From Arthrobacter ruber (GTDB lineage: Bacteria > Actinomycetota > Actinomycetes > Actinomycetales > Micrococcaceae), in contig NZ_PPTH01000017.1 in NCBI RefSeq assembly GCF_002954225.1, forward strand, positions 67,311 to 131,310: 64,000 bases of DNA. Reading direction: 5' to 3'. Below the pieces are notes generated by a model. It was not told the DNA's origin. It saw nothing but the letters and a program-made list of their open reading frames with translations, and ran no database searches. Within the stretch, counting starts at the first letter, position 1, and each line of letters opens with the position of its first letter. Below are positions 22,500-31,559 of this stretch, in pieces. Both the position numbers and the translations under genes were made by a program.

Positions 22500-25400
22500 T
22501 CAGCGGAAGTCGCGCGAGCGGGTGGTGGCCTTGAGCTGCAGGACCTCGATGCGGTCCGCGACCACGTTGACGATCCCCTCGGAGGACCGCTCGAGGACTC
22601 CGCGGACGATCACGCTGCTGGCTTCCCGTGCCACGCGGCGGTAGCGCTGCCAGACGCCCACGGAGCAGATCACGTTCACCAGCCCCGTCTCGTCCTCGAG
22701 ATTCATGAAGGTGATGCCGCTCGCCGTCGCGGGCCTCTGCCGGTGCGTCACCACTCCCGCCACCTCGATGCGGCGCCCGGATTCCGCGGTCTTCAGCTGG
22801 GCGGCGGTCAGGGCGCCCCGGCGTTCCAGCCTGCCCCTGGCGTGGCGCACCGGATGGTCGTCCGGGGTGATGCCGGTGGACCAGAGATCGGACCCCACCT
22901 TGTCGATGTCGGAGAGCTCGGGCATCAGCGGAGGCTGGATATACACGGCGGTCCCCTTGATCTGGCCCTCACGCTCGGTGGAGGCCGGGCCGGCGTTCCA
23001 CAGTGCCTCGCGGCGGCTCAGGCCCATCGAGTCGAAGGCACCCGACGCCGCAAGGGCCTCGAGCTGGCCTGCATTGGCGCCCGTGCGCCGTGCCAGGTCC
23101 GGCATGTCCTCGTAGGGTCCGTTCCGTTCCCGCTCGGCGACGATCCTCTCCGCGAGCTTCACCCCGAGCGATTCCACGCTGGCGAGCCCCAGCCGCACCG
23201 CGTAGTTGCCGTCACGGCGGTGGGGGGTCGAATCGAAGGGTGTGTCCTGATCGAAGTATCCGACCGGGGCCTGTTCCTCCTCGGTGCAGCAGTCCATGCC
23301 GGTGGTCCGCCCGCGGGGGTCCTCCGGTGGCTCGTAGCCCTCGAGCGGCTCGAGGTCGGCGTGCACCCCGGAGTGCAGGATGTCGGGGCGCAGGACGACG
23401 GCGCCGTGCCGCCGGGCGTCCGCGACGAGCGTCTGCGGGGAGTAGAACCCCATGGGCTGCGCGCGCAGGAGCGAGGCGAGGAACGCGCCGGGATAGTGCA
23501 GGCGCAGCCAGGCGCTGACGTAGACCAGCAGTGCGAAGCTGATCGAGTGGCTCTCCGCGAACCCGAAGTTCGCGAAGGCGTGGATCTTGTTGTAGATGGT
23601 GTCGGCGACGTCGCCGGTGATCCCGTTGGACGCCATGCCCTCGTACAGCTTGGCCTTGAGGGAGTCGATCCGCTCCTCGCCCCGCTTGGATCCCATGGCA
23701 CGGCGCAGGAGGTCGGCGTCCGCGCCGCTGCAGCCGCCCACCACCATGGCCATCTGCATGAGCTGCTCCTGGAAGAGCGGCACCCCGAGGGTCCGTTCCA
23801 GGACGGGCTTGAGGTCGGGGTGGATGTACCGGACCTCCTCCTCGCCCATCTTCCGCTTGATGTAGGGGTGGACCGCGCCGCCCTGGATGGGGCCGGGCCG
23901 CACGAGGGCCACCTCGATCACGAGGTCGTAGAACTGGCGGGGCTGCAGGCGCGGGAGCATGCCCATCTGCGCGCGGCTCTCCACCTGGAAGACCCCTACC
24001 GAGTCGGCGAAGCACAGCATGTCGTAGACGCCCTGCTCCTCCTTGGGGATGGTGTGCAGCTCCCACACCTCGCCGAAGTGCCGCTCCACGAGGTCGAAGT
24101 TGTACTGGATGGCCGCGAGGATGCCGAGGCCCAGCAGGTCGAACTTCACCAGCCCCATCCACGCGCAGTCGTCCTTGTCCCACTGCAGGACCGTCCTGCC
24201 CTCCATCCGGCCATGCTCGATGGGGCATACTTCTCCCACGGGCCGGTCGGTCAGCACCATCCCGCCCGAATGGATGCCCAGGTGGCGCGGGAACTTCAGG
24301 ACCTCTTGCGCGAGGTCCACCACCGCGTCCGGTATGTCGTGGTCACTGCTCGAGACGAGTCCGCCCCACCGCTCGATCTGCCGGGACCAGGCATCCTGCT
24401 GTCCCGGACTGTGACCCAGGGCCTTCGCCATGTCGCGGACAGCGAACTTGGGGCGGTACGTGATGACGTTGGCCACCTGGGCGGCATTGAAGCGACCGTA
24501 CTTCCGGTAGACGTACTGGATGACCTCCTCGCGGCGGTCCGAGTCGAAGTCCACGTCGATGTCCGGCTCCTCGTCCCGCATGCTCGAGAGGAACCGCTCG
24601 AAGGGCAGCTGGTACTTGATGGAGTCCACGGCCGTGATCTCGAGCAGGTAGCAGACCGCCGAATTGGCCGCCGATCCCCGCCCCTGGCACAGGATGCCGT
24701 GGCGGCGCGCGTAGTGCACGAGGTCGTGGACGATCAGGAAGTAGCCCGGGAACTTCTTCTCCTCGATCACCTCCAGTTCGCGTTCGATCCGCTCGCGGAC
24801 ATCGGCCCGCCCCCCGTACAGCCTGTCGGCGCCCTGCCAGACGAGTTCGCTCAGGTAGCTCATCTGGGTGTGGCCCTCGGGGAGGTCGATGGTCGGGAGC
24901 CCGGGCCGGACGCTCCGGAGCGTGAAGGAGAGATCGGAGGCGATGTCCACGGTGCGTTCCACCGCTCCGGGATAGTCCCTGAACCGCCGCGCCATCTCGG
25001 CTCCGCTGCGCAGGTGGGCGGCGGCGGCCGCGGGGAGCCAGCCGTCCATCTGGTCGAGGCTCCGGCGCGCCCGGACGGCGGCCAGGGCGGAGGCGAGCCG
25101 GTGCTGCTTCGGGGTGGCGTAGTGCACGTTGTTGGTGGCCACGGTGGGCAGTCCCAGCCGGGCGGCGACGGCGGCCAGGGCGTCGTTGTGGGCGGTGTCG
25201 AGCGGGTTGCCCTGGTTGATGAGCTCGACGGCGACCGCCTCGCGGCCGAACAGCTCGACGAGCGTCCTCAGCTCGGCCTCGGCCGCGGCCTCACCCTCCG
25301 CGACGAGAGCCGAGCGCACGGCCCCCTTCCGGCATCCGGTGAGGACCATCCACTGGCCGTCGGCGTGCCCGGCAAGACTCTCCAGGCTGTAGCGGGGTTT

Positions 25401-25919
25401 CCCCTTCTCGGCTCCGGCAGCCAGCTGGGCCTCGGTGATGGCCGTGGACAGCCGGTGGTAGCCGGCGGATCCGCGGGCGAGGACCAGCAGGTGCCGCCCT
25501 TCGGGGTCGGCCTCCCCGTTCTGCGGTCCGGACAGGTCGAGGGACAGCTCCGCGCCGTACAGGGTCGAGAAGCCCGGGTACTTCTCGGCGGCCTCCGCAA
25601 AGTGCACCGCACCGTACAGTCCGTCGTGGTCGGTGAGGGCCATACCGCTGAGCCCGAGCCGCTGGGCCTCCTCGGCGAGGTGTTCGGGGCTCGACGCGCC
25701 GTCGAGGAAACTGAAATTGGAGTGGACGTGCAGCTCCGCGTACGGCACCACGGGACCCTCGGGAGCGGGGGCCTCCGCGGGAGCCGTGTAGGGCTGGCGC
25801 TTCCGCGACCAGGCGGGGCTGTCCCCGCCGTCGGCCCCCGGGGGAGGTGCTCCAGGGCGGGTGGCCGAGAGGTTCCGTTCGAAGTCCGACCACGGGATCG
25901 GCGGGTTGTTCCAGCCCAT
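22500..25919 (-). CDS. dnaE2: Error-prone DNA polymerase III alpha subunit
   Basis: 1139 residues. The N-terminal PHP domain begins ELHVHSNFSFLDGASSPEHL and continues TDHDGLYG. The polymerase core carries the catalytic aspartates in EPDIDVDFDSDRREE, and a late OB-fold (GVVTHRQRPATASGITFMNL) is typical of DnaE2. DnaE2 extends past lesions with the ImuB adaptor and causes damage-induced mutagenesis. It is the last gene of imuA-imuB-dnaE2, 66 bp after imuB. About 70 residues of proline-rich linker precede the PHP domain. The ATG and the family-like MGWNNPPIPW start are convincing. Confidence 0.96.
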   Translation of the reverse strand: MGWNNPPIPWSDFERNLSATRPGAPPPGADGGDSPAWSRKRQPYTAPAEAPAPEGPVVPYAELHVHSNFSFLDGASSPEHLAEEAQRLGLSGMALTDHDGLYGAVHFAEAAEKYPGFSTLYGAELSLDLSGPQNGEADPEGRHLLVLARGSAGYHRLSTAITEAQLAAGAEKGKPRYSLESLAGHADGQWMVLTGCRKGAVRSALVAEGEAAAEAELRTLVELFGREAVAVELINQGNPLDTAHNDALAAVAARLGLPTVATNNVHYATPKQHRLASALAAVRARRSLDQMDGWLPAAAAAHLRSGAEMARRFRDYPGAVERTVDIASDLSFTLRSVRPGLPTIDLPEGHTQMSYLSELVWQGADRLYGGRADVRERIERELEVIEEKKFPGYFLIVHDLVHYARRHGILCQGRGSAANSAVCYLLEITAVDSIKYQLPFERFLSSMRDEEPDIDVDFDSDRREEVIQYVYRKYGRFNAAQVANVITYRPKFAVRDMAKALGHSPGQQDAWSRQIERWGGLVSSSDHDIPDAVVDLAQEVLKFPRHLGIHSGGMVLTDRPVGEVCPIEHGRMEGRTVLQWDKDDCAWMGLVKFDLLGLGILAAIQYNFDLVERHFGEVWELHTIPKEEQGVYDMLCFADSVGVFQVESRAQMGMLPRLQPRQFYDLVIEVALVRPGPIQGGAVHPYIKRKMGEEEVRYIHPDLKPVLERTLGVPLFQEQLMQMAMVVGGCSGADADLLRRAMGSKRGEERIDSLKAKLYEGMASNGITGDVADTIYNKIHAFANFGFAESHSISFALLVYVSAWLRLHYPGAFLASLLRAQPMGFYSPQTLVADARRHGAVVLRPDILHSGVHADLEPLEGYEPPEDPRGRTTGMDCCTEEEQAPVGYFDQDTPFDSTPHRRDGNYAVRLGLASVESLGVKLAERIVAERERNGPYEDMPDLARRTGANAGQLEALAASGAFDSMGLSRREALWNAGPASTEREGQIKGTAVYIQPPLMPELSDIDKVGSDLWSTGITPDDHPVRHARGRLERRGALTAAQLKTAESGRRIEVAGVVTHRQRPATASGITFMNLEDETGLVNVICSVGVWQRYRRVAREASSVIVRGVLERSSEGIVNVVADRIEVLQLKATTRSRDFR

Positions 25920-25985
25920 GGCGTCCCTCCCTGTCTGGATGTCTTCTGTCCGGCTGCCCGGATGTCGTCGCGGTGGCGGCCGCCG

Positions 25986-27638
25986 TCAGTCGTAGCCGGC
26001 TTCGACCCACCACGCATGGTCCTCGAGCAGCAGCAACCAGGCGGATCCTGACCGGTCCACGAGCTGGAAGCGGTTGAGTACGCGCCCCTTCGGGTCCCAC
26101 CAGCGCTCGTTGATCGGCCAGGGCCCCGCCCACGAGTGCACGGGCCGCCGGCCGTCGTCCGGCCCGGCGCTGAAGAAGGCAGGATCGGCGCTCAGGAGTC
26201 CGCGGGAGTCCACGTCCACCGGGTTGCCGCGGGAATCGACGACGGCGGCGGGCACGGGAGCGGCGTACACGGTGGCCGGGGCCGGTCCGGGAAGCCGGCC
26301 GGGCCAGGGCTGGTGGCGGTCCCTCGCCGGCACCTTCGCGGACGGCTGCCGACCGGCCGGGGCATCACCCCACGGGATGTACACGCGGCGGTCCGCCAGG
26401 AGCCGCCCTCCGGCGATCACGGCGGTGAGCACGGCGCCGTGACCCAGCATGCTCTGCACGCGGGCCAGTCCGTGGTGGATCCCCTCGTCCGGTCCCGTCC
26501 CCCACAGGCCGTCCGCGTGGTCGCCGAGGTCCTCGACGATGGCGGGGACGACGTGGACCCGGGTGATGCCGGAGGTCAGTCCGTGATCGGTCGCGTTGGT
26601 GCCCTGGAGCTGCCAGCGCACGCGGTCCACGACGTCGTCGGCGTCGAACCAGCGCGGGTGCTGCCACCGGCGCTCGGACGTCTCACCGGACTCCGTGTGC
26701 AGCGTGACGTGCAGCGCGGTACACACGAGCCCCGCCTCGCGGAGTGTGTCGACGAACTCTCCGGCCCTGGTCCGGAACGCGAAGGCGAGCTGGTCGATGC
26801 GGGCGAGGGGCGGCTCGAAATCGGCGAGGGTGTCGAGGTGGGGTGGTGGCGTGCGGGCGACGACCCTCCGGTGGTCCACTCCGCTCGCCTGGCGGTGGGC
26901 GATGGCCCCCTCGATGCCGAAGCGGTTGCGGACGTCGGAGGCTTTCAGCGCCGCGAAGTCGCCGAGGGAACGGATGCCGAGGCGCTTGAGCAGCACGGTG
27001 AGCCGGGGTTGTCCGAGGACTTCCAGGGGATAGCTCGCAAGGAACCACGCCGAGCCGCCCGGCGGGATGATCACCAGCTGCTCGACGTCGTCGTCCAGCT
27101 CGTCGGTGGCCCTGGCCGCCTGTTCGGCGGCGAACGGCCCGTCCGCGATGCCGATCCGCACGTCGGTGAGGCCGATGGCGGCGAGGGCCTGGAAGACCAC
27201 GTCCGCGGCGTTGCGCTCGCTGCCGTAGTAGCGTGACGGCCCCTTGATCCTGATGGCGCACAGTCCCGGACGGAGGGCCTGGACCCCGGGCAGGATGGCC
27301 TCCACAGCCACGATCACGGGTTCGAAGGTGCGTTCGTCGAGCGACGGGTCGTAGGGGAGGGATACGAGCCCCGTGCTGCGCGCCTGGGCCTCGCGGATGC
27401 GCAGGCCCCGCTTCACGCCGTCCTGCCGCGCCGCCGGGGAACAGGCGAAGACCTCCCCGCGGTCCACGAGGACGAGGGCTGCGTCGGCGGGCAGCGCGTG
27501 CTCGCGCAGCGCCGCCGTGATGGGCCAGTCGGGGCACCAGAGCACCATGGTCCGGGTGGCCGGAGCAGCGCCCGAAGGCTGGGTGGACCCCGTGAACCGG
27601 GCGGGATCGGTGGGCCGGGCGGGAAGACCGGACGTCAT
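25986..27638 (-). CDS. imuB: Y-family polymerase-like protein ImuB
   Basis: 550 residues. The fold resembles Y-family polymerases: LWCPDWPITAA at the start, GPSRYYGSE where active enzymes have a SIDE motif, and a helix-hairpin-helix-like RLGIRSLGDFAAL. The acidic residues needed for catalysis are absent, as in ImuB, which acts as an adaptor bridging the sliding clamp, ImuA and DnaE2. The C-terminus, rich in Trp and Asp (SWAGPWPINERWWDP), is the usual ImuB tail. The ATG at 27638 overlaps the imuA stop by 4 bp; the frame upstream is overlap with imuA, not real protein. Confidence 0.94.
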   Translation of the reverse strand: MTSGLPARPTDPARFTGSTQPSGAAPATRTMVLWCPDWPITAALREHALPADAALVLVDRGEVFACSPAARQDGVKRGLRIREAQARSTGLVSLPYDPSLDERTFEPVIVAVEAILPGVQALRPGLCAIRIKGPSRYYGSERNAADVVFQALAAIGLTDVRIGIADGPFAAEQAARATDELDDDVEQLVIIPPGGSAWFLASYPLEVLGQPRLTVLLKRLGIRSLGDFAALKASDVRNRFGIEGAIAHRQASGVDHRRVVARTPPPHLDTLADFEPPLARIDQLAFAFRTRAGEFVDTLREAGLVCTALHVTLHTESGETSERRWQHPRWFDADDVVDRVRWQLQGTNATDHGLTSGITRVHVVPAIVEDLGDHADGLWGTGPDEGIHHGLARVQSMLGHGAVLTAVIAGGRLLADRRVYIPWGDAPAGRQPSAKVPARDRHQPWPGRLPGPAPATVYAAPVPAAVVDSRGNPVDVDSRGLLSADPAFFSAGPDDGRRPVHSWAGPWPINERWWDPKGRVLNRFQLVDRSGSAWLLLLEDHAWWVEAGYD

Positions 27639-28465
27639 GAGGACTTCAGGAGCCGGGGCTCGAACAGGGTCCCGGCTGCCGGACCGGACGCATCCGGTCT
27701 GCCGTCGTCCTGTGATCCCTGTGGCAGGACCGCGCCCTGGGACGCCGTTCCCGCCGGGGCGCCGTGCAGGTCCGTGAGTTGCACATAGGCGTGGCGGAGC
27801 CGCCCCGAGGGCTGGGTAGCGGTGATCTTCATGGAGCGTGCCCTCAGGTGGCCGGTTCCCGAGCCGAGGCCCTCCCAGGCGCTCTCGGCCACGCCGATGG
27901 TCGAATCGCTCGGCTTCCAGGCACCGAGGGTGATCAGGGCCGCGCCGCGCTGGCGCAGCCTCGCCTTCAGGCGGGCTTCCTCCGTGGGGGTGAGATGGTC
28001 CGGGGAGCGGGTCAGGACGATCGAGACGACGTCCACGAGGGCTGCCGTGACGGGTAGCCACTGGGCCCCGGGATCGGGGACCAGGATGAGGCGTTCGAGG
28101 TTGATGCCGAAGGCCTGCGCCGCCTCCACGCTGAAGTCCGGCATGCCGACGACGCTGCACCACGCGCCCGTCGCGGAAGGGCCCGCGAGCATGGCCATGG
28201 CGAGGAAGGTGGAGTTCCGGACGGCGTACGAGCCGCCGGACTGGAGGCCGCCGCCGGGCAGGATCCGCGCGAGGGCCGGAACCGTGGGCAGCCGGCGGGA
28301 ATCGAGCCTGCTGGCCTGCATGCCGTTGATGCGGGCCTGGAGATCCAGGGTGATCTCGGCTGCTGAAGCCCCGCGGCGGGCGGTGGAGCCCGGGTGGTGT
28401 GCGTCCCCGGAGTCGGGAGAGGGCTCATCCCCTTCGAGGGAACGGCCGGCAGCTGGAGGCGTCAC
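27635..28465 (-). CDS. imuA: RecA-like mutasome protein ImuA
   Basis: 276 residues with a degenerate RecA-type core (LPGGGLQSGGSYAV in the P-loop region, then LERLILVPDPGAQWLPV) and a C-terminus matching actinobacterial ImuA'. It supports ImuB and DnaE2 in translesion synthesis. The GTG start lies only about 7 nt downstream of the predicted -10 box, so the transcript is probably leaderless; an AGGGA abuts the start too closely to be a normal ribosome-binding site. First gene of the three-gene unit. Confidence 0.92.
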   Translation of the reverse strand: MTPPAAGRSLEGDEPSPDSGDAHHPGSTARRGASAAEITLDLQARINGMQASRLDSRRLPTVPALARILPGGGLQSGGSYAVRNSTFLAMAMLAGPSATGAWCSVVGMPDFSVEAAQAFGINLERLILVPDPGAQWLPVTAALVDVVSIVLTRSPDHLTPTEEARLKARLRQRGAALITLGAWKPSDSTIGVAESAWEGLGSGTGHLRARSMKITATQPSGRLRHAYVQLTDLHGAPAGTASQGAVLPQGSQDDGRPDASGPAAGTLFEPRLLKSS

Positions 28466-28471
28466 TCCCTA

Positions 28472-28500
28472 ATATTCGAATAGGTGTTCTATTAAGTCAA
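28472..28500 (-). promoter_or_regulatory. SOS promoter with LexA box for imuA
   Basis: On the minus strand, a -35 box TTGACT (28500-28495) and a -10 box GAATAT (28477-28472) are 17 bp apart. Plus-strand 28476-28491 reads TCGAATAGGTGTTCTA, matching the actinobacterial LexA consensus TCGAAC-N4-GTTCGA at 10 of the 12 defined bases. The box fills the spacer and touches the -10, so LexA binding should block transcription. Confidence 0.8.
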
Positions 28501-28583
28501 TCAGTGTCGATGGGCCGGGAATTCCTGTTCACGGTGTAGGGAGATGCACCGGTCGGCCGCCCTCGAACGGCTTTTCCGAGGCC

Positions 28584-28976
28584 TCAGGCGTCGGTGGACC
28601 CGCGGGCGGCATCGCGCTCCTTGACCCGTGCGGCCTCCGCGCGGACCGCGGCCTGGGTGGACCGCTCGCTGACCAGCCAGGCGGGCGGATCCTGCAGGAG
28701 TGCGGTGATCTGCTCGCTCGTCAGGGGATCGGTGACCCCGCCGCGGGCCAGCCCGCTGATGGAGATGCCGAGCTTCTGCGCGACCACGGGACGCGGGTGC
28801 GGGCCGGTGCGGCGCAGTTCGGCGAGCCACTCCGGCGGGGACTGCTGCAGTTCGTTGAACTCCGCGCGGGTCAGCTCGGTCTCCTGGAAGTCCTGGGGAG
28901 CGGCGGGCAGGTAGATGCCCAGTTTCTTGGCCGCAGTGGCGGGCTTCAGGGTCTGAGGGGTCCTCGGGGGGTTCAT
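28584..28976 (-). CDS. DUF5997-family protein
   Basis: 130 residues, matching what I know as DUF5997; no function is established. It contains an ungapped internal duplication: residues about 14-57 (AAKKLGI ... LT ... SPPEWL) align with about 65-108 (VAQKLGI ... LT ... DPPAWL), with roughly 16 of 44 identical. Each repeat begins with a KLGI segment that looks like the turn of a helix-turn-helix. No signal peptide or membrane segment. It is divergent from a LysR-effector-domain gene only 55 bp away. I infer a possible DNA-binding partner, but this is untested. Confidence 0.85.
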   Translation of the reverse strand: MNPPRTPQTLKPATAAKKLGIYLPAAPQDFQETELTRAEFNELQQSPPEWLAELRRTGPHPRPVVAQKLGISISGLARGGVTDPLTSEQITALLQDPPAWLVSERSTQAAVRAEAARVKERDAARGSTDA

Positions 28977-29031
28977 GGTCCCAGCTTAACGGTCACGTCC
29001 TTCCGCCACGGGGAGGCGCTACTGTGATGGG

Positions 29032-29742
29032 GTGTCCGCCGATCAGCCCCGAACCCTGTCCGTGGGCTTCGTGCCGGGCGTGACGCCGGGCAAATGGGTG
29101 GCCCGCTGGCGCGAGCGGCATCCGGAGGTACCCCTCGAGCTCCACCAGCACGACGACGCCGTGGCGGCGCTCCGGGACGCCTCCGACGACGTCGTCTTCG
29201 TACGCCTTCCCGTGGACCGTACCGGACTGCACCTGATCCCCCTCTACGAGGAGCAGCCCGTGGCCGTCATGTCCCGGGAGAACGAACTCTCGCTCTACGA
29301 GGACGTGCCGCTCGGGGAACTCGAGGGGGAGGACCTGCTCGACGTCGCCGCGTGCGGCGGCCCGAAGACGGCCGTGGAGGTGGCGGCCTCGGGCGCCGGC
29401 GTCGTCGTCCTGCCGATGTCCCTCGCCCGCCTGTACGCGCGGAAGGACGCCGTGCACCGCCCCGTCCCCGGCCTGCCCGCCACGACGATCGGCATCGCCT
29501 GGCGGATGGAGGACGAGTCCGACGACGTCGAGGAGTTCATCGGGATCGTCCGGGGGCGGACGGCCCAGAGCTCGAGGCAGCCATCCCAGCGCGAGGCACC
29601 GAAGAAGAGCGCAGCGCAGAAGGCGGCGGCCAAGAAGGCCGCGGCACAGGGGAGCGGCGGGGGCAGGGCCTCCAAGGGCGCCGGGAGACCGCAGCAGGGG
29701 AAACCGGCCCGCCCCTCGGGCACGCGGGGCAAGCGGCGCTGA
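29032..29742 (+). CDS. LysR effector-binding domain protein without HTH
   Basis: 236 residues. Residues about 9-178 resemble the periplasmic-binding-like LysR substrate domain: LSVGFVPGVTPGKWVARWRE, HQHDDAVAALRD, FVRLPVD, and AVAASG-like AVEVAASGAGVVVLPMSLA. The DNA-binding winged helix normally present upstream is absent, and no coding sequence for it precedes the GTG start. The last 55 residues are lysine- and alanine-rich (SAAQKAAAKKAAAQG ... GTRGKRR), resembling a histone H1 tail. It may bind DNA nonspecifically through this tail or act with the divergent DUF5997 protein. Confidence 0.85.
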   Translation: MSADQPRTLSVGFVPGVTPGKWVARWRERHPEVPLELHQHDDAVAALRDASDDVVFVRLPVDRTGLHLIPLYEEQPVAVMSRENELSLYEDVPLGELEGEDLLDVAACGGPKTAVEVAASGAGVVVLPMSLARLYARKDAVHRPVPGLPATTIGIAWRMEDESDDVEEFIGIVRGRTAQSSRQPSQREAPKKSAAQKAAAKKAAAQGSGGGRASKGAGRPQQGKPARPSGTRGKRR

Positions 29743-29832
29743 CGGCCTCCGCGCCGGGCAGCGGTGCAGAATGGACCTGCCCTCCGGTCGCGTCGACGCG
29801 CCGGAACCGCCCGCCATCCCCTGGAGCAGCCC

Positions 29833-31509
29833 ATGGACGCAGACGTCCTCGTCATCGGTGCAGGACTCGCCGGCCTCGTCGCCAGTAACGAGCTGGTGAG
29901 GGCGGGCAGGACGGTCGCCATCGTGGAGCAGGAGAACGCCCACAACCTCGGCGGCCAGGCGTTCTGGTCCTTCGGCGGGATTTTCCTGGTCGACACACCC
30001 ATGCAGCGGCGCCTGGGCGTGAAGGACTCGTTCGACCTCGCCTGGCAGGACTGGCAGGGCTCCGCCGGCTGGGACCGGTTCGACGGCGATCTGCCGGAGG
30101 ACGAGTGGGCCGCCCGGTGGGGCCGCGCGTACGTCGAGTTCGCCGCGGGCGACAAGCGGCCCTGGCTCCAGGAGCAGGGCGTGAGGTTCACGCCGCTCGT
30201 CGGCTGGGCCGAACGGGGAAGTGGGACGGCGGCAGGCCACGGCAACTCCGTGCCGCGGTTCCACGTGCCGTGGGGCACGGGGACCGGAATCTCCGAGCCC
30301 TTCGCCGACAAGGCGCGGGCGGCCGCGGAGGAGGGATCGCTGACCTTCCACTTCCGCCACCGCGTGGACGGGCTCATCCTGGACGGGGACACCGTGACCG
30401 GCGTGCACGGGACGGTCCTGGCGGCCGACGACGCCGCCCGTGGCGTCTCCTCGAACCGGGAGGCCGTGGGTGGGTTCGAACTGCGGGCGCAGGCCGTGGT
30501 GATCGCCAGCGGCGGGATCGGCGGCAACCACGAACAGGTGCGTGCGTGGTGGCCCCCACGCCTCGGCACGCCGCCGTCGAGGATGATCACCGGCGTGCCG
30601 GAGCACGTGGACGGCAGGATGCTCGACATCGCAGCCGACGCCGGTGTGCGCCTGGTCAACCGGGACCGCATGTGGCACTACACCGAGGGCGTGCGGAACT
30701 GGAACCCGGTGTGGCCGCAGCACGGCATCCGGATCCTGCCCGGTCCGTCCTCGATGTGGTTCGACGCGCTCGGGCGGCGCCTGCCCGCTCCCGGCCTGCC
30801 CGGACACGACACCATCGGGACGCTGAAGATCCTCCGCACCACCCCGGACCTCGCGCAGCACGACCACTCGTGGTTCATCCTGACGCAGAAGATGATCGAG
30901 AAGGAGTTCGCCCTGTCGGGCTCGGAGCAGAACCCCGATCTCACGGACCGGGACTGGAAGCTGCTGCTCCGGAGCCGGCTGGGCAAGGGGGCGCCTCCAC
31001 CGGTGGAGGCGTTCAAGGAGAACGGCGAGGACTTCGTGGTCGCCGGCACCCTGCCGGACCTCGTGGACGCGATGAACGCACTGACCGACACCCCGCTGCT
31101 GGACGCCGGGCTCATCGAACGGCAGATCCGGCAGCGTGACGCGGAGATGGACAACGCCTACTCCAAGGACGCGCAGGTCATGAGCATCCACAATTCGCGC
31201 CGTTTCCTCGGGGACCGGCTGACCCGGACCGCGCCTCCCCATAAGATCCTCGATCCCGCTGCCGGCCCGCTGATCGCCGTGAAGCTGCACGTCATCACGC
31301 GGAAGACCCTGGGTGGCATCCAGACGGACCTGACCGGCAGGGCCTTCGACGCCGCCGGCAACCCGATCCACGGGCTGTACGCCGCGGGGGAGGCCGCCGG
31401 GTTCGGCGGCGGCGGCGCGCACGGGTACAACGCCCTCGAGGGGACGTTCCTGGGCGGGTGCATCTTCTCCGGCCGCACCGTGGGGCGTTCCCTCGCGGCG
31501 CTGCTGTAG
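29833..31509 (+). CDS. FAD-binding dehydrogenase (fumarate reductase flavoprotein-like)
   Basis: 558 residues. An N-terminal dinucleotide fold VLVIGAGLAGLVASNEL with the ADP-contacting VEQEN is followed by the FAD_binding_2 architecture. The GGIGGN segment, HYTEGVRNW and the C-terminal IHGLYAAGEAAGFGGGGAHGYNALEG are typical of the KstD/FrdA-like FAD-binding dehydrogenase group. The substrate is unknown; 3-ketosteroid or fumarate-like acids are possible. ATG at 29833 begins directly at the nucleotide-binding strand with GGAGCAG upstream; an in-frame ATG at 29770 is less likely. Confidence 0.9.
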   Translation: MDADVLVIGAGLAGLVASNELVRAGRTVAIVEQENAHNLGGQAFWSFGGIFLVDTPMQRRLGVKDSFDLAWQDWQGSAGWDRFDGDLPEDEWAARWGRAYVEFAAGDKRPWLQEQGVRFTPLVGWAERGSGTAAGHGNSVPRFHVPWGTGTGISEPFADKARAAAEEGSLTFHFRHRVDGLILDGDTVTGVHGTVLAADDAARGVSSNREAVGGFELRAQAVVIASGGIGGNHEQVRAWWPPRLGTPPSRMITGVPEHVDGRMLDIAADAGVRLVNRDRMWHYTEGVRNWNPVWPQHGIRILPGPSSMWFDALGRRLPAPGLPGHDTIGTLKILRTTPDLAQHDHSWFILTQKMIEKEFALSGSEQNPDLTDRDWKLLLRSRLGKGAPPPVEAFKENGEDFVVAGTLPDLVDAMNALTDTPLLDAGLIERQIRQRDAEMDNAYSKDAQVMSIHNSRRFLGDRLTRTAPPHKILDPAAGPLIAVKLHVITRKTLGGIQTDLTGRAFDAAGNPIHGLYAAGEAAGFGGGGAHGYNALEGTFLGGCIFSGRTVGRSLAALL

Positions 31510-31559
31510 GCGTCGCGGCCCTGCAGCAGCTGCGCACCCCAGGCGCAGGGGAGGCGCGC

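Noticed and set aside
22272-26051. 1259-residue open frame opposite dnaE2 and across tRNA-Leu
   Set aside because: Antisense of dnaE2; the product is rich in Arg, Gly, His and Val from codon mirroring and crosses a tRNA gene.
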